Numbered from the stretch's first letter, positions 43,576-52,996 are shown. The stretch is 64,000 nt of DNA from Haliea sp963974125 (GCA_963974125.1 CAXBCH010000006.1:87499-151498), one strand, 5' to 3'. Numbers and translations are program-made. The notes: a model not told the origin generated them from the sequence alone.

Positions 43576-45249
43576 TTAGTCCCCAGCGCTCAAGTGCCCC
43601 GCGGCGATATAGCCAAACGTCATGGCCGGCCCCAGGGTTGCGCCTGCACCGGGGTAGTAACGCCCCATTGGCGATGCTGCGCAGTTGCCGATCGCATAGA
43701 GTCCGGGCAGAGGTTCACCTCTATCATCGAGAACCTGGGCATGTTCGTTGGTGAGTAACCCACCCTTGGTTCCGATGTCTCCGGGGTAGACCTCGATACC
43801 GTAGAAAGGCGCCTCGACCAGTGGTGCCAGGCAGGTATTCGGGCCGAGGCGCACGTCGCCGTACAGCTTGTCGTAGCTGTTCTCGCCGCGGTGATAGTCC
43901 GCATCAACACCCGTGGCAGCAAAGCCATTGAAGAACTCCACCGTCTGGGCCAGGCCTTCCTGTGCTACACCCAACTGCTCTGCAAGCCCCCTAATCGAAT
44001 TCGAGGAAGTCAACAAATCCTTGCTAATCCTGCTGCTCTGCAGCCAATCGAGATGCATGCCCCCCGGGAGCAGAGGCCCGAACGGATACTCCCTGCGATA
44101 GCGACTGTCGAATATCGCGTAGCAGGGTAAATTATCGCCGGAGTACATAGCCTGCACCGCCGTAGTATAGGCGACAGACTCGTTGACGAAGCGCGAGCCT
44201 AGTTTGTTGACCAGAATACAGCCGGGCATCGAGCGCTCTGTAAACAGCATACGCCCCCTGTCCTCACCCTCTACGCGAATGGTAGGCCCCCACCAGGCCT
44301 CATCCATCAGATGGGTAGCCGCGCCAATCGCCGTCGCTGCGGACAACAGATCGCCGGTATTGGTAGGCGACGCGGCAGACCATTCCGCCTGCGTCGGGCC
44401 AGGCAGATGCTTTTCCCGCAGGACCTGCGAGTGTTCGAAGCCGCCGGCTCCGATAATCACCCCCTTGCGAGCGCCAATTCTATTTTTCGTGCCGTTCTGC
44501 TCGACAACCACCCCGACCACACGCCCCTCCTCCTGAACCAACTCCCTGACCGGGGAGTCAAGCCAGACGGGCACGCCGCGATCGTCAATTGAGTGGCGCA
44601 ACCGGCCCACCAGTGCATTGCCCATCACCAGCCGCCGGGACCGGCGCCCTTTCATTCGGCCGGGAATATCGAAGAAGTACTCCAGGGCGAGCTTGAACAC
44701 GACTTTCCACCAGCCGGGCGCCTTGCTCAGGAGAACGGCACCTTCCTGATTGGTATAGCCCATGAATCCCATGACCTGGGTCTGGATGTGAGGCATACCC
44801 AGGGTATCGAAAGAATCGCCCAGAACACTGGCGTGATAGGGCAGCGGATCAATTGAACGCCCACCCGGTCTCGAACCCGCCAATTCCTGATAATAGTCGG
44901 CATAGTGGATCATGGCTTCGAAGGCCACATGCGTCTGTTCTTCGAGATAGCGGAGCATCGCCGGCGCCTTGCGGACATACGCCTCGACGACTTCTGGCGC
45001 GACATCCCCTTCGGTCAAGCCACGCAGGTAAACCAGAGCATCCTCTTCGCTGTCCGCAATACCGGCGGCCAACATCAGATGATTGTTGGGCACCCACAGG
45101 CCGCCCCCGGAGCTTGCCGACGTTCCCCCATAAAAGGAGGCCTTCTCGACCACCAGCACCTCGTTACCGAGATCACGTGCGCGGCATGCCGCTGTCAGCG
45201 CCCCGGCACCGCTGCCCACGACAATGACGTCATGTTCCGTGTCCCACAT
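43576..45249 (-). CDS. 3-ketosteroid Delta1-dehydrogenase-like flavoprotein (KstD type)
   Basis: This 557-residue FAD enzyme has the dinucleotide motif GSGAGALTAA near residue 14, EKASFYGGTSASSGGGLW, and the C-terminal catalytic motif Y532-PGA-G536, matching Tyr487/Gly491 of Rhodococcus KstD1. It should desaturate C1-C2 of a 3-ketosteroid or a similar ring. ATG 45249 is taken; GTG 45252 adjoins it. Third in the LLM-Dabb-KstD operon behind operator site A. It converges with the ferredoxin gene. Confidence 0.9.
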   Translation of the reverse strand: MWDTEHDVIVVGSGAGALTAACRARDLGNEVLVVEKASFYGGTSASSGGGLWVPNNHLMLAAGIADSEEDALVYLRGLTEGDVAPEVVEAYVRKAPAMLRYLEEQTHVAFEAMIHYADYYQELAGSRPGGRSIDPLPYHASVLGDSFDTLGMPHIQTQVMGFMGYTNQEGAVLLSKAPGWWKVVFKLALEYFFDIPGRMKGRRSRRLVMGNALVGRLRHSIDDRGVPVWLDSPVRELVQEEGRVVGVVVEQNGTKNRIGARKGVIIGAGGFEHSQVLREKHLPGPTQAEWSAASPTNTGDLLSAATAIGAATHLMDEAWWGPTIRVEGEDRGRMLFTERSMPGCILVNKLGSRFVNESVAYTTAVQAMYSGDNLPCYAIFDSRYRREYPFGPLLPGGMHLDWLQSSRISKDLLTSSNSIRGLAEQLGVAQEGLAQTVEFFNGFAATGVDADYHRGENSYDKLYGDVRLGPNTCLAPLVEAPFYGIEVYPGDIGTKGGLLTNEHAQVLDDRGEPLPGLYAIGNCAASPMGRYYPGAGATLGPAMTFGYIAAGHLSAGD

Positions 45250-45320
45250 CACTATTGGTCTCCATTCCCAGGCACCAGGAGAACCCCTGTGCGGTCAGCA
45301 AACATCTACTATCGGAAGTT

Positions 45321-45614
45321 TCAACCCTCGAACTGCGCAGTGCTGTAACCGGCCATGATAGGTCCACAGACAGGGAATATCACGGAACCATGGGCTTCAT
45401 GAGTAGAATAGGCCAGAAAGTCTTCCTTTTTCGCAAAGGTGGCCTGCACTGCGAGACTCGCATTTCCTTCCAGCAACCCGAGATCCAGCCCTACATGGAA
45501 CTCCAGGATACCCGGTATATGCTGTGGTAGCTGCTGGAAAGCCTTCAGGGCCTCCTCCTTTTGCGCCTGTGTGGCGTCGGCCTTGAAATTGATCAGTGTG
45601 ATGTGCCGAATCAT
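45321..45614 (-). CDS. Dabb-family alpha/beta-barrel protein
   Basis: This 97-residue ferredoxin-like-fold protein has a Dabb pattern: MIRHITLINFKADATQAQ, FQQLPQHIPGILEFHVGLDLGL and an AYSTHEAH motif. Dabb proteins include small enzymes such as olivetolic acid cyclase and proteins of unknown role. Its start overlaps the stop of the LLM gene by 4 nt (ATGA), so it is translationally coupled; 71 nt separate it from the KstD gene. Function unknown. Confidence 0.85.
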   Translation of the reverse strand: MIRHITLINFKADATQAQKEEALKAFQQLPQHIPGILEFHVGLDLGLLEGNASLAVQATFAKKEDFLAYSTHEAHGSVIFPVCGPIMAGYSTAQFEG

Positions 45615-46831
45615 GACGCCTTCCCTCCAGGCGCCCTGGCTTTATCGCGCTGCTCTGTTTCGTGACTGTCGATGGCTTTCTGGATTCCTCCCATATACTC
45701 CTCCATGAAACGATCCGCGTTCGTGGCAGCCCATTCGAGGGATGGCGTGCGGTTATCGTTGCAATGTTGAAACTGCGGCATCACGTAACGTGCCAGCAGC
45801 TCGTAGGATTTTTTGGTAGCCTCGTAGCTCGCCGCATTGTGTGCAAGGGACAGGAATGCCCCGAAACCTCCGGACTGCTCCTGCAGTGTTCTAATGTGTT
45901 CGATCAGATCGTCCGGCGTGCCTACCAGGCCAACCCCGAACGCCCCCAGGCCACCGGTACACCAGACTTCAATCGCCTCATCCAGGTCCTTGACCTGGGG
46001 GAAGAGTTTACCGCCGAATTTGTGGAAATAATTGAACATGTCCATCAAGCCGTATTCCAGGTCACGGCGGGCTTGCTCGCGCGTCTCGGCTATGTGAAAT
46101 GGCGCCACTACTCTCCAGCTATCACGATTGACCGTCTGCCCATACTCTGCAGCCTTGTCTTCACAGATCTGCCAGCTGTCAGCCAGGGCCTTGAAACCCT
46201 GCGGGCTGGATGCAGCAACCGACAACATGGAGGCTCCATACTGCCCCGCCAGGCGGGCGCCCGATGGAGATATTGCCGATGCCACAGTGACCTCCAGATT
46301 GGCCTGATAAGGCAGTATGTGCATGCGCGCTTCCTGCAACGTGAACCAGTCAGTCTTCGCTGTCACAGTCTCGCCCCGCAGGAGTTTGACCAGCACATCG
46401 AGGGACTCTCCCATGCGCTCCCGGAGGCGTTGAGGATCCACACCCATCATGTAGGCGTCTGCAATCAACTGCCCGGGGCCTACTCCGAAGATCAGGCGGC
46501 CACGGGTCTGATGGTCCAGCTGCGCGATCCGGTCTGCGAGGATCAGCGGCTGATGGTAGCTGAGAGAACTGACTCCTGTTGCAAAGCGGATGTTGCGGGT
46601 ACGTTCGGCGGCAGCGGCGATAAATACCTCGGGGGATGAGATGCACTCATAGGCGCCGGAGTGATGCTCCCCGATCCAGGCCTCATCATAGTCCATCTTG
46701 TCGAGCCACTGGACCAGCTCCAGGTCACGCTCCAGAGCAAAAGTGGGGCTGGTTCTATCGTTGTGGAAAGGAGCAAAAAATGCTCCAAAACGGAGACGCC
46801 TGGGCTGATAGGTCACGTCAAATCCTCTCAT
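45611..46831 (-). CDS. LLM flavin-dependent monooxygenase
   Basis: This 406-residue luciferase-like protein has RFGAFFAPFH, EAWIGEHHSG, NIRFATGVSSLSYHQPLILADRIAQLDHQTRGRLIFGVGPG and VASAISPSGARLAG. This length and the EHHSGAYE motif fit FMN-dependent two-component monooxygenases, perhaps of the limonene-monooxygenase type. ATG 46831 lies just before operator site A; the frame to 46993 crosses that site. First gene of an operon with Dabb and KstD genes. Confidence 0.88.
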   Translation of the reverse strand: MRGFDVTYQPRRLRFGAFFAPFHNDRTSPTFALERDLELVQWLDKMDYDEAWIGEHHSGAYECISSPEVFIAAAAERTRNIRFATGVSSLSYHQPLILADRIAQLDHQTRGRLIFGVGPGQLIADAYMMGVDPQRLRERMGESLDVLVKLLRGETVTAKTDWFTLQEARMHILPYQANLEVTVASAISPSGARLAGQYGASMLSVAASSPQGFKALADSWQICEDKAAEYGQTVNRDSWRVVAPFHIAETREQARRDLEYGLMDMFNYFHKFGGKLFPQVKDLDEAIEVWCTGGLGAFGVGLVGTPDDLIEHIRTLQEQSGGFGAFLSLAHNAASYEATKKSYELLARYVMPQFQHCNDNRTPSLEWAATNADRFMEEYMGGIQKAIDSHETEQRDKARAPGGKAS

Positions 46832-46834
46832 TAT

Positions 46835-46858
46835 AAAACATTCTTTATACAATGTTTT
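46835..46858. promoter_or_regulatory. regulon operator site A (perfect palindrome)
   Basis: AAAACATT-N8-AATGTTTT is a perfect 8+8 inverted repeat and the best copy of the motif. It begins only 4 nt upstream of the LLM start codon, so binding would also cover its ribosome site or the start of its transcript. Confidence 0.8.
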
Positions 46859-47042
46859 GAATACTAGACAGTCCCGCTTGAAATAACAAGCCGGTAGCTC
46901 AAAAACCCTGAGATATCGATGCAAGCGCCGGTACCGTGGCATTGCCTCAGAAGAGTGCTCCCAGCGACTGGCTGCCATTTCATACCCTGCCACAGGGATG
47001 ACAAGCTGCCGCTTTTATTCAGTGCTTTCCATGCTACCATAT

Positions 47043-47066
47043 AAAACATTTTCCTACATATGGTTT
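47043..47066. promoter_or_regulatory. regulon operator site I
   Basis: AAAACATT-N8-TATGGTTT has a perfect left arm and two right-arm mismatches. It ends 11 nt upstream of the PQQ dehydrogenase start. With site A it places copies at both ends of a 246-nt divergent region. Confidence 0.68.
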
Positions 47067-47077
47067 GGGCGGAAAAC

Positions 47078-49054
47078 ATGAACAGATTCCATCTCCCTGT
47101 GGCGAGCTGCGCCGTATTTGCCCTGGTAGCGTGCGGCAGTGACGGGATTGACCACAGCGGCCCGGTAGCAAACTGGTCGACAATCGGCGGCGGTGCCGCA
47201 TCGCAGCGCTTTACACCGCTTGACCAGATCACTCCGGATAACGTCGACCGCCTTGAAGTCGCCTGGACCTATCACACCGGAGACGTTTCTCCCGGCACTG
47301 AAACTCACGGCGCCACGGCGTTCCAGGCCACCCCCCTGGTGGTCAACGACACCATGTTCCTGTGCACTCCGTTCAACCGGGTTATCGCCCTGGACCCGGA
47401 AACCGGGCAAGAGCGCTGGGTGCACGACCCGCAAGTGGACCTGACCGGCGTCTACACCCCGACCTGTCGCGGCGTCGCCCACTGGCAGGGGACTGACAAG
47501 GCTGAACATTGCGGCGAACGCATCCTCAGCGGCACCCTCGATGCCCGCCTGATCGCACTGGATGCGCGCACCGGAGAGGCCTGCCTGGATTTCGGCGAGC
47601 ATGGCAGTGTCGACCTGACCCGCAACCTCGGTGATGTACGGCTGGCCGAGTACTATGTCTCCTCCGCCCCTCTCGTCTTCGAGGATCTGGTCATCACCGG
47701 CTCTTTCGTTATGGACGGACAGCGCGTTGATGCCCCGCCCGGAGTGGTGCGGGCTTTTGACGTGCGAACCGGCGAGTTGCGCTGGGCTTTCGACCCCGTG
47801 CCACCGGACAGGCAGCCGGTTACCGCTGAAGCCGCCCGCGCAGGCGCCGATTTCACGCGCTCTACACCCAACAGCTGGGGCAACCTCTCCGCGGACGTGG
47901 AGCGAGGCATCGTCTACCTCCCCACCGGCGGATCACAACCGGATCACTATCGCGGTGTGGAGCGCGGGAACCTGGACCACTACGGCACCTCGGTCGTTGC
48001 CCTGGACGCACGCGACGGCAAGCCCCGGTGGCACTTTCAGACCGTGCACCGCGATGTATGGGACTGGGATGTCGCCGCGCAACCGGTGCTGTTTGACCAA
48101 CATGGCACAACGCCGGGGATCATCGTCGCGACCAAGATGGGACATGTTTTCCTGCTCAACCGGGAAACAGGCCAGCCCCTGTTCCCCGTCGAGGAGCGGC
48201 CAGTTCCTGCTTCCACCGTGCCCGGCGAGACCACTTCGGCAACACAGCCCTTCCCCACCCTGCCCCGCCCCGTTCACCCCCCGACCCTGACCGAGGACGA
48301 TATCTGGGGCATTTACCCGGGTGACCGCCAGGCCTGCCTGGACCAGTTCCGGAAGTTTCATTACGAGGGCATATTCACGCCCCCCGCGGTGGATCGCCCC
48401 ACCCTGCTGTGGCCCGGTCTTGGCGGCGGCATCAACTGGGGCTCGGTATCCGTGAATCCACTCACCAATACCATGGTGGTCAATTCAATGCGGGTGCCCT
48501 ACACGGTGCAACTGCTGCCGCGGAACCAGGTGGAGCAAACCGACGGCTCCGACCTGGTGGGCGCGGCGCCCCAGGAAGGGACACCCTGGGTGGCGGTCCG
48601 CGCCGGCTTCCTCTCCCCCAACAATACTCCCTGTACGGCGCCGCCATGGGGCCTGTTGACCGGCATTGATCTGGACAGTGGCGAGACACTGTGGGAGGTG
48701 CCTCTGGGCAATCTCGCCGAACTCGCTCCCCTGGGCGTGGGCCGCTTCTTCAACTGGGGAACCCCCAACACGGGCGGTAGCCTGCAGACCGCCTCGGGCC
48801 TGGTGTTCATCGCCGCCACCCTCGATAGCCGCTTCCGCGCCTTTGACGCTGCCACAGGTGAAACACTGTGGACCGACACCCTGCCGGCACCGGCACAGGC
48901 CACGCCGATGAGCTACCGGCTGTCCACCAGTGGCAAGCAATATATCGCCATTGCCGCAGGTGGCCACGGGCCACTCGCCTACGGAGCCAAGGGTCCGGAC
49001 AAGCTTGGCCAATTGCTCGGTGACACATTGGTGGTCTACCGACTAAGGGACTGA
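47078..49054 (+). CDS. PQQ-dependent dehydrogenase, lipoprotein
   Basis: This 658-residue beta-propeller quinoprotein starts at ATG 47078 (MNRFHLPVASCAVFALVAC); an ATG at 47060 lies within operator site I. The lipobox LVAC predicts anchoring as a periplasmic lipoprotein. Propeller repeats (WTYHTGDV, VVALDARDGKPRWHFQTVHRDVWDWD, GGINWGSVSVNP) match quinoprotein dehydrogenases of the glucose/alcohol type. It would oxidise an alcohol in the periplasm and pass electrons to quinone or cytochrome. No cytochrome domain is present. It is first in an operon with the thiolase-like and DUF35 genes. Confidence 0.9.
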   Translation: MNRFHLPVASCAVFALVACGSDGIDHSGPVANWSTIGGGAASQRFTPLDQITPDNVDRLEVAWTYHTGDVSPGTETHGATAFQATPLVVNDTMFLCTPFNRVIALDPETGQERWVHDPQVDLTGVYTPTCRGVAHWQGTDKAEHCGERILSGTLDARLIALDARTGEACLDFGEHGSVDLTRNLGDVRLAEYYVSSAPLVFEDLVITGSFVMDGQRVDAPPGVVRAFDVRTGELRWAFDPVPPDRQPVTAEAARAGADFTRSTPNSWGNLSADVERGIVYLPTGGSQPDHYRGVERGNLDHYGTSVVALDARDGKPRWHFQTVHRDVWDWDVAAQPVLFDQHGTTPGIIVATKMGHVFLLNRETGQPLFPVEERPVPASTVPGETTSATQPFPTLPRPVHPPTLTEDDIWGIYPGDRQACLDQFRKFHYEGIFTPPAVDRPTLLWPGLGGGINWGSVSVNPLTNTMVVNSMRVPYTVQLLPRNQVEQTDGSDLVGAAPQEGTPWVAVRAGFLSPNNTPCTAPPWGLLTGIDLDSGETLWEVPLGNLAELAPLGVGRFFNWGTPNTGGSLQTASGLVFIAATLDSRFRAFDAATGETLWTDTLPAPAQATPMSYRLSTSGKQYIAIAAGGHGPLAYGAKGPDKLGQLLGDTLVVYRLRD

Positions 49055-49059
49055 ACCTG

Positions 49060-50310
49060 ATGCCACAGCAATCACTCGAAGCCCTCGCCCGGCGCGCGCC
49101 AGTACCCGACTGGGGACAGAGCCTGCCACTGGAAGATACTCGCGGCGAAGTTGCGATTACCGGCATCGGTGAAACTGCCGTCAGTGGTCCCTCCGGGCGC
49201 AACCCCAAAGCCATGGCCCTGGAGGCCGTGGCCGCCGCCATCGCCGATGCCGGGCTGCACCCGGGGCAGGTCGACGGCCTGATGGTCGCGGCGGGTGTCG
49301 CCGACCAGCTGTCGCCGGAAGACTTCCACCAACATTTCGGTACCTCGCAGCCACTGTGGTTCAGCACCGAGGGTGGTGCGATGGTCTGGGCGGCTACCTG
49401 CGCCCACACCGCCGCCCTGGCGATGCGCGGCAACAAGGCGCGACATATCGTCAACGTCTTCTCCGTGGACTGGGCCAGCCGCCGCGCCGCGGGCACCGGA
49501 ACTCCCGGCGACTGGCACGCCAGTGAAATCATGAAAGCGCATTTCGAGCTGCCTTTTGGCTGGTATCCACAACCGGTCTACTTCGCCACTTTCGCCCGCC
49601 GCTATATGCACGACTACGGTCTCACTGTCGAACAGCTGGCTGCGCTGCCCATGACATTCCGCCGCCACGCCAACAGGCACCCGGCAGCAATCATGCGCGA
49701 GCGCGAACTGACGCTGGCAAAATACCTGGCACGTGCGCCGCTGGCCGACCCCTTGCGGCTGGAGGATTGCTGCCTGATTTCCGATGGCGCCGCAGCCTGG
49801 GTGATGAGCCCGGCCGACGAGGCGCGGGATATGCCCCACGCCCCGATCACGGTCGAAGGTGTGGGGCACGGCCGGGTTCACGGTGCGCCCTACATCAGCC
49901 AGCAGCGGGTCATTACCGCAACACCGCAGCCCTTTTCGGCGCCCTGGGCTTACGCCATGGCCGATACCGCACCCTCGGAAATCGATGTGATTGCGGTCTA
50001 CGATTGCTTCTCCAGCACCGCATTGATGCAAATCGAGGGTCTGGGCTTCTGCGGCGAAGGCGAAGGCGGCGAGTTCATTCAGGAGGATCGCCTCTACTAC
50101 CAGCGGCACAGACGTCTCGGCGGCATTCCCTGCAATACCCACGGCGGCCTGCTCTCCCACAGCTACCTGCTCGGGATCTCCCACGTTGTGGAACTGGTCA
50201 AGCAATTGCGCGGGGACGCGGTGAACCAGGTGGACTCCGCACGCATGGCGGCCTACGCCGGCTTTACCGCTGATGAAGCCTCTACACTCATCCTCAAGCG
50301 GGGGAATTGA
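49060..50310 (+). CDS. thiolase-fold protein, Ltp2/SCP-x-like aldolase candidate
   Basis: This 416-residue thiolase-like protein lacks the nucleophilic-cysteine motif of true thiolases (the region reads STEGGAMVWAATCAH). It retains VYDCFSS near Tyr314 and NTHGGLLSHSYLLG. The pattern, with a downstream DUF35 partner, matches Ltp2-type retro-aldolases that cleave the last side-chain unit from steroid CoA esters. Those need a DUF35 protein (ChsH2) for activity. It starts 5 nt after the PQQ dehydrogenase and ends 2 nt before the DUF35 gene. The aldolase role is inferred from family and context. Confidence 0.85.
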   Translation: MPQQSLEALARRAPVPDWGQSLPLEDTRGEVAITGIGETAVSGPSGRNPKAMALEAVAAAIADAGLHPGQVDGLMVAAGVADQLSPEDFHQHFGTSQPLWFSTEGGAMVWAATCAHTAALAMRGNKARHIVNVFSVDWASRRAAGTGTPGDWHASEIMKAHFELPFGWYPQPVYFATFARRYMHDYGLTVEQLAALPMTFRRHANRHPAAIMRERELTLAKYLARAPLADPLRLEDCCLISDGAAAWVMSPADEARDMPHAPITVEGVGHGRVHGAPYISQQRVITATPQPFSAPWAYAMADTAPSEIDVIAVYDCFSSTALMQIEGLGFCGEGEGGEFIQEDRLYYQRHRRLGGIPCNTHGGLLSHSYLLGISHVVELVKQLRGDAVNQVDSARMAAYAGFTADEASTLILKRGN

Positions 50311-50312
50311 TC

Positions 50313-50741
50313 ATGACACCGGATGTTAGCGACCCCCTGGCAGGGCCCTTCTGGCAGGCCGCCGCAAACAGCGAACTGCGCATTACCTGGTGCGAGCGCT
50401 GCGACCGCGCGGTGTGGTATCCCAGAGCCGAGTGCCCGCAGTGCCACGGCGAGCTGCATTGGCGTGCGCTCTCCGGCGATGCCACGCTGCTGTCCTGGAG
50501 TGAGGTTATGGCCCCGATAAATCCCGACCATGCGCCACCCTACATCACCGGACTGGTCTGTCCCCTGGAAGCACCAGAGGTTCGCCTGGTGACGCGTATC
50601 GTCGATTGCGAGGCCGACAAACTGCGCTGTGACATGCCCGTGCGCGTTTGCTTTCGCACCCTGCAAACACGCGACGACCAATCCTTCACTGCCCCGGTAT
50701 TTCACCTGGCTGAGCAAGAAAACACACGGTCGCCGCGGTGA
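50313..50741 (+). CDS. DUF35 zinc-ribbon/OB-fold protein
   Basis: This 142-residue protein has the rubredoxin-like zinc ribbon C27-ER-C30 and C41-PQ-C44, followed by an OB-fold (LHWRALSGDATLLSWSEV...GLVCPLEAPEVRLVTRIVD). DUF35 proteins bind acyl-CoA and partner with thiolase-like enzymes. ATG 50313 is preceded by GGGGGA and lies 2 nt beyond the thiolase stop, a typical Ltp2-ChsH2-type pair. Convergent with an SDR gene. Confidence 0.92.
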   Translation: MTPDVSDPLAGPFWQAAANSELRITWCERCDRAVWYPRAECPQCHGELHWRALSGDATLLSWSEVMAPINPDHAPPYITGLVCPLEAPEVRLVTRIVDCEADKLRCDMPVRVCFRTLQTRDDQSFTAPVFHLAEQENTRSPR

Positions 50742-50768
50742 CGACCATGCGCTGCAGGAAGGGCCGCC

Positions 50769-51521
50769 TCAGGGTTTGGGCGCGAGCACGTTCGGGCGAA
50801 TTTCCAGCAGGTCTACCGCCACGCCGGGCGGTTGACCCAGCGCCCAGGCCACCGCCTCCGCCACCTGCTCCACAGTCATGCCAACATCCATCAGGGGTCC
50901 GGTATCGTGCCAGGCGACAAAGGCCTCCTGCAGGACCTCCTGGTCCCAATCCAGTGCAAACTCGCTCTCTGCTGCACCCGGCCGCAAGCAGGTGACGCCG
51001 ATGCCGTCAGCCTGCAATTCCTCGCGCAGGTCCCGGGTAAAACGCTCGACGGCTGCCTTGCTGGCAGCGTAGATGGACAGGTGACTCATCTCATCAGTGT
51101 GCCAGGCGCTGGCGGAGGACATGGTCAGGATCCTGGGGTTCTCGGCGCCCCTGAGCAGGGGGATGGCCGCCTGGCAGCAGAGCACCGTGCCGAGAACATT
51201 GGTGTTCAGTTGCAGGGCAATCTCGCCAGCGGCCATCACCTCAATGCGCCCGGGGCGAGCCACACCGGCGTTGGCCACCAGGCTGTTGATCTTCCCATAG
51301 CGCGCCTCGACCTCAGCGAAGGCACTGCTGACGCTGTCACTGTCCGCCACATCACAGACCACAGCGGAGGCGTGTTCACCCAGCGCCTTCACGGCCTCGT
51401 CCAGACGGGATTGATTGCGCCCCAGCAGACAAACACGGGCGCCTGAAGCGAGAAGATGCTCCGCTATGGCACGACCAAAACCGCGGGCGCCACCGGTTAT
51501 GACGTGAACTGATGGACTCAT
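50769..51521 (-). CDS. SDR family oxidoreductase
   Basis: This 250-residue SDR has TGGARGFG, NAG (VANAGVA), Ser in MSSASA and YAASK. The ATG overlaps the stop of the upstream aldehyde dehydrogenase by 4 nt, so they are translationally coupled; the longer upstream frame is ignored. The end (VAVDLLEIRPNVLAPKP) resembles that of the SDR at 29417. Last gene of the 53854-50769 operon. Confidence 0.9.
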   Translation of the reverse strand: MSPSVHVITGGARGFGRAIAEHLLASGARVCLLGRNQSRLDEAVKALGEHASAVVCDVADSDSVSSAFAEVEARYGKINSLVANAGVARPGRIEVMAAGEIALQLNTNVLGTVLCCQAAIPLLRGAENPRILTMSSASAWHTDEMSHLSIYAASKAAVERFTRDLREELQADGIGVTCLRPGAAESEFALDWDQEVLQEAFVAWHDTGPLMDVGMTVEQVAEAVAWALGQPPGVAVDLLEIRPNVLAPKP

Positions 51522-52987
51522 GGGGATACCGCCAGGGCAATGGTTTTGGTCTCCAGGTATTCCTCGAAACCCTCGCGCCCCATCTCGCGACCCAGACCAC
51601 TCTGCTTGTAACCGCCGAAGGGCGCGTCGGCGCCGTAGAAATTGCCGCCGTTGATGTTCACGGTCCCGGTACGCAGACGCCTGGCAACAGCCAGTGCGCG
51701 GTCCTCGCTGGCAGACCATACCCCGGCGGAGAGACCATAGTCAGAGTCGTTGGCAATCCGGATGGCATCTTCCTCCCCATCGCAGGCAATCACGGCCAGC
51801 ACAGGACCGAAGATCTCCTCGCGGGCAATCGTCATCTGATTGCTGACATCCATGAATACTGTCGGCTCCACATAGAAACCCTTGTCCAGGTGGGCCGGCA
51901 CACCACCCCCCAGAAGCAGGCGCGCCCCCTCCTGTCTGCCCTTCTCGATATAGGCCAGCACACGCTGTCGCTGCCGGGCATTGATGAGGCTGCCCATGAT
52001 CTGGGTCTCGGAGGCCGGATCGCCGTACTCTATGAAGCCGAAGTAAGTCTTGAGCAGGGCTTCCACCTCGGCCTGGCGCTCCCGGGGAATCAGGAGCCGG
52101 GTCGGAATTGCGCAACCCTGCCCCGCATGGAAGCACACACTGAGCGCACTCAGCAGGCTCTGCTCAAGGTTGGCGTCGTCCAGGATGATGTTCGCGGATT
52201 TGCCGCCCAATTCCAGGAACACCTTTTTCACCGTCCCGGAAGCCATGGCCATGATCCGCTTGCCCACCACGGTAGAGCCGGTAAATGACACCATGTCCAC
52301 ACGTGGGTCACACACCAGCGCCTCACCCGTGGCAACAGGATCCGCGGCAGTAACCACATTGAATACCCCGGCCGGAATATCAGTGTACTCACTGACAATT
52401 CGGCCCAGCGCCGTGGCTGACCAGGGGGTATCCGGCGCCGGCTTCAGGACTACGGTACAACCCGCTGCCAGGGCGGGCACACACTTGGCCAGGTTGATCT
52501 GCAGCGGCACGTTCCAGGGCGTAATGCAGGCCACCACGCCGATCGCCTCCTTCTCCACCAGGCGGCGGGACTGTATGCCCATCATGGTGGCTACGCCGAT
52601 ATCCCGGCTCCACTCGAACTCTGGCAGCGTTTCGAGGGTGAAATCCAGGAAGCCGATCGGTACTTCGCACTGGGGACCGCCGGCACCACAGATACCGAGG
52701 GGCGAGCCGGTTTCAGTCGCTATCTGCTCCTTCAGGCTGCCCATCTCGGCCAGCAGGCCCGCCTTGAGTTGCTGCAGGCACTTTAGACGGAAGGCGTGAT
52801 TGGTGGCCCAGTCGGTCTCATCGAAAGCGTGACGGGCGGCGGCAATGGCCTGATCCATATCCTCCAGACCCGCATCGGCCACCTCTCCGACCACTTCCTC
52901 GGTTGCCGGATTCAGATTGGGATAGGTCTTGCCGGAAGCTGCCGCAACCAGTTTGCCGTTGATAAAGAGACGGGATTCAGCTCGCAT
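51518..52987 (-). CDS. NAD(P)-dependent aldehyde dehydrogenase
   Basis: This 489-residue ALDH has the full catalytic set: VLKPAPDTPWSA (cofactor), FTGSTVVGKRI, the glutamate in LELGGKSANI, and the cysteine nucleophile in GQGCAIPTR. It would oxidise an aldehyde from the pathway to an acid. The E/C pair is intact. It lies 9 nt downstream of the beta-hydroxyacid-dehydrogenase-like gene. The substrate might be a product of side-chain cleavage, but this is only context. Confidence 0.93.
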   Translation of the reverse strand: MRAESRLFINGKLVAAASGKTYPNLNPATEEVVGEVADAGLEDMDQAIAAARHAFDETDWATNHAFRLKCLQQLKAGLLAEMGSLKEQIATETGSPLGICGAGGPQCEVPIGFLDFTLETLPEFEWSRDIGVATMMGIQSRRLVEKEAIGVVACITPWNVPLQINLAKCVPALAAGCTVVLKPAPDTPWSATALGRIVSEYTDIPAGVFNVVTAADPVATGEALVCDPRVDMVSFTGSTVVGKRIMAMASGTVKKVFLELGGKSANIILDDANLEQSLLSALSVCFHAGQGCAIPTRLLIPRERQAEVEALLKTYFGFIEYGDPASETQIMGSLINARQRQRVLAYIEKGRQEGARLLLGGGVPAHLDKGFYVEPTVFMDVSNQMTIAREEIFGPVLAVIACDGEEDAIRIANDSDYGLSAGVWSASEDRALAVARRLRTGTVNINGGNFYGADAPFGGYKQSGLGREMGREGFEEYLETKTIALAVSP

Positions 52988-52996
52988 GAACTACTC

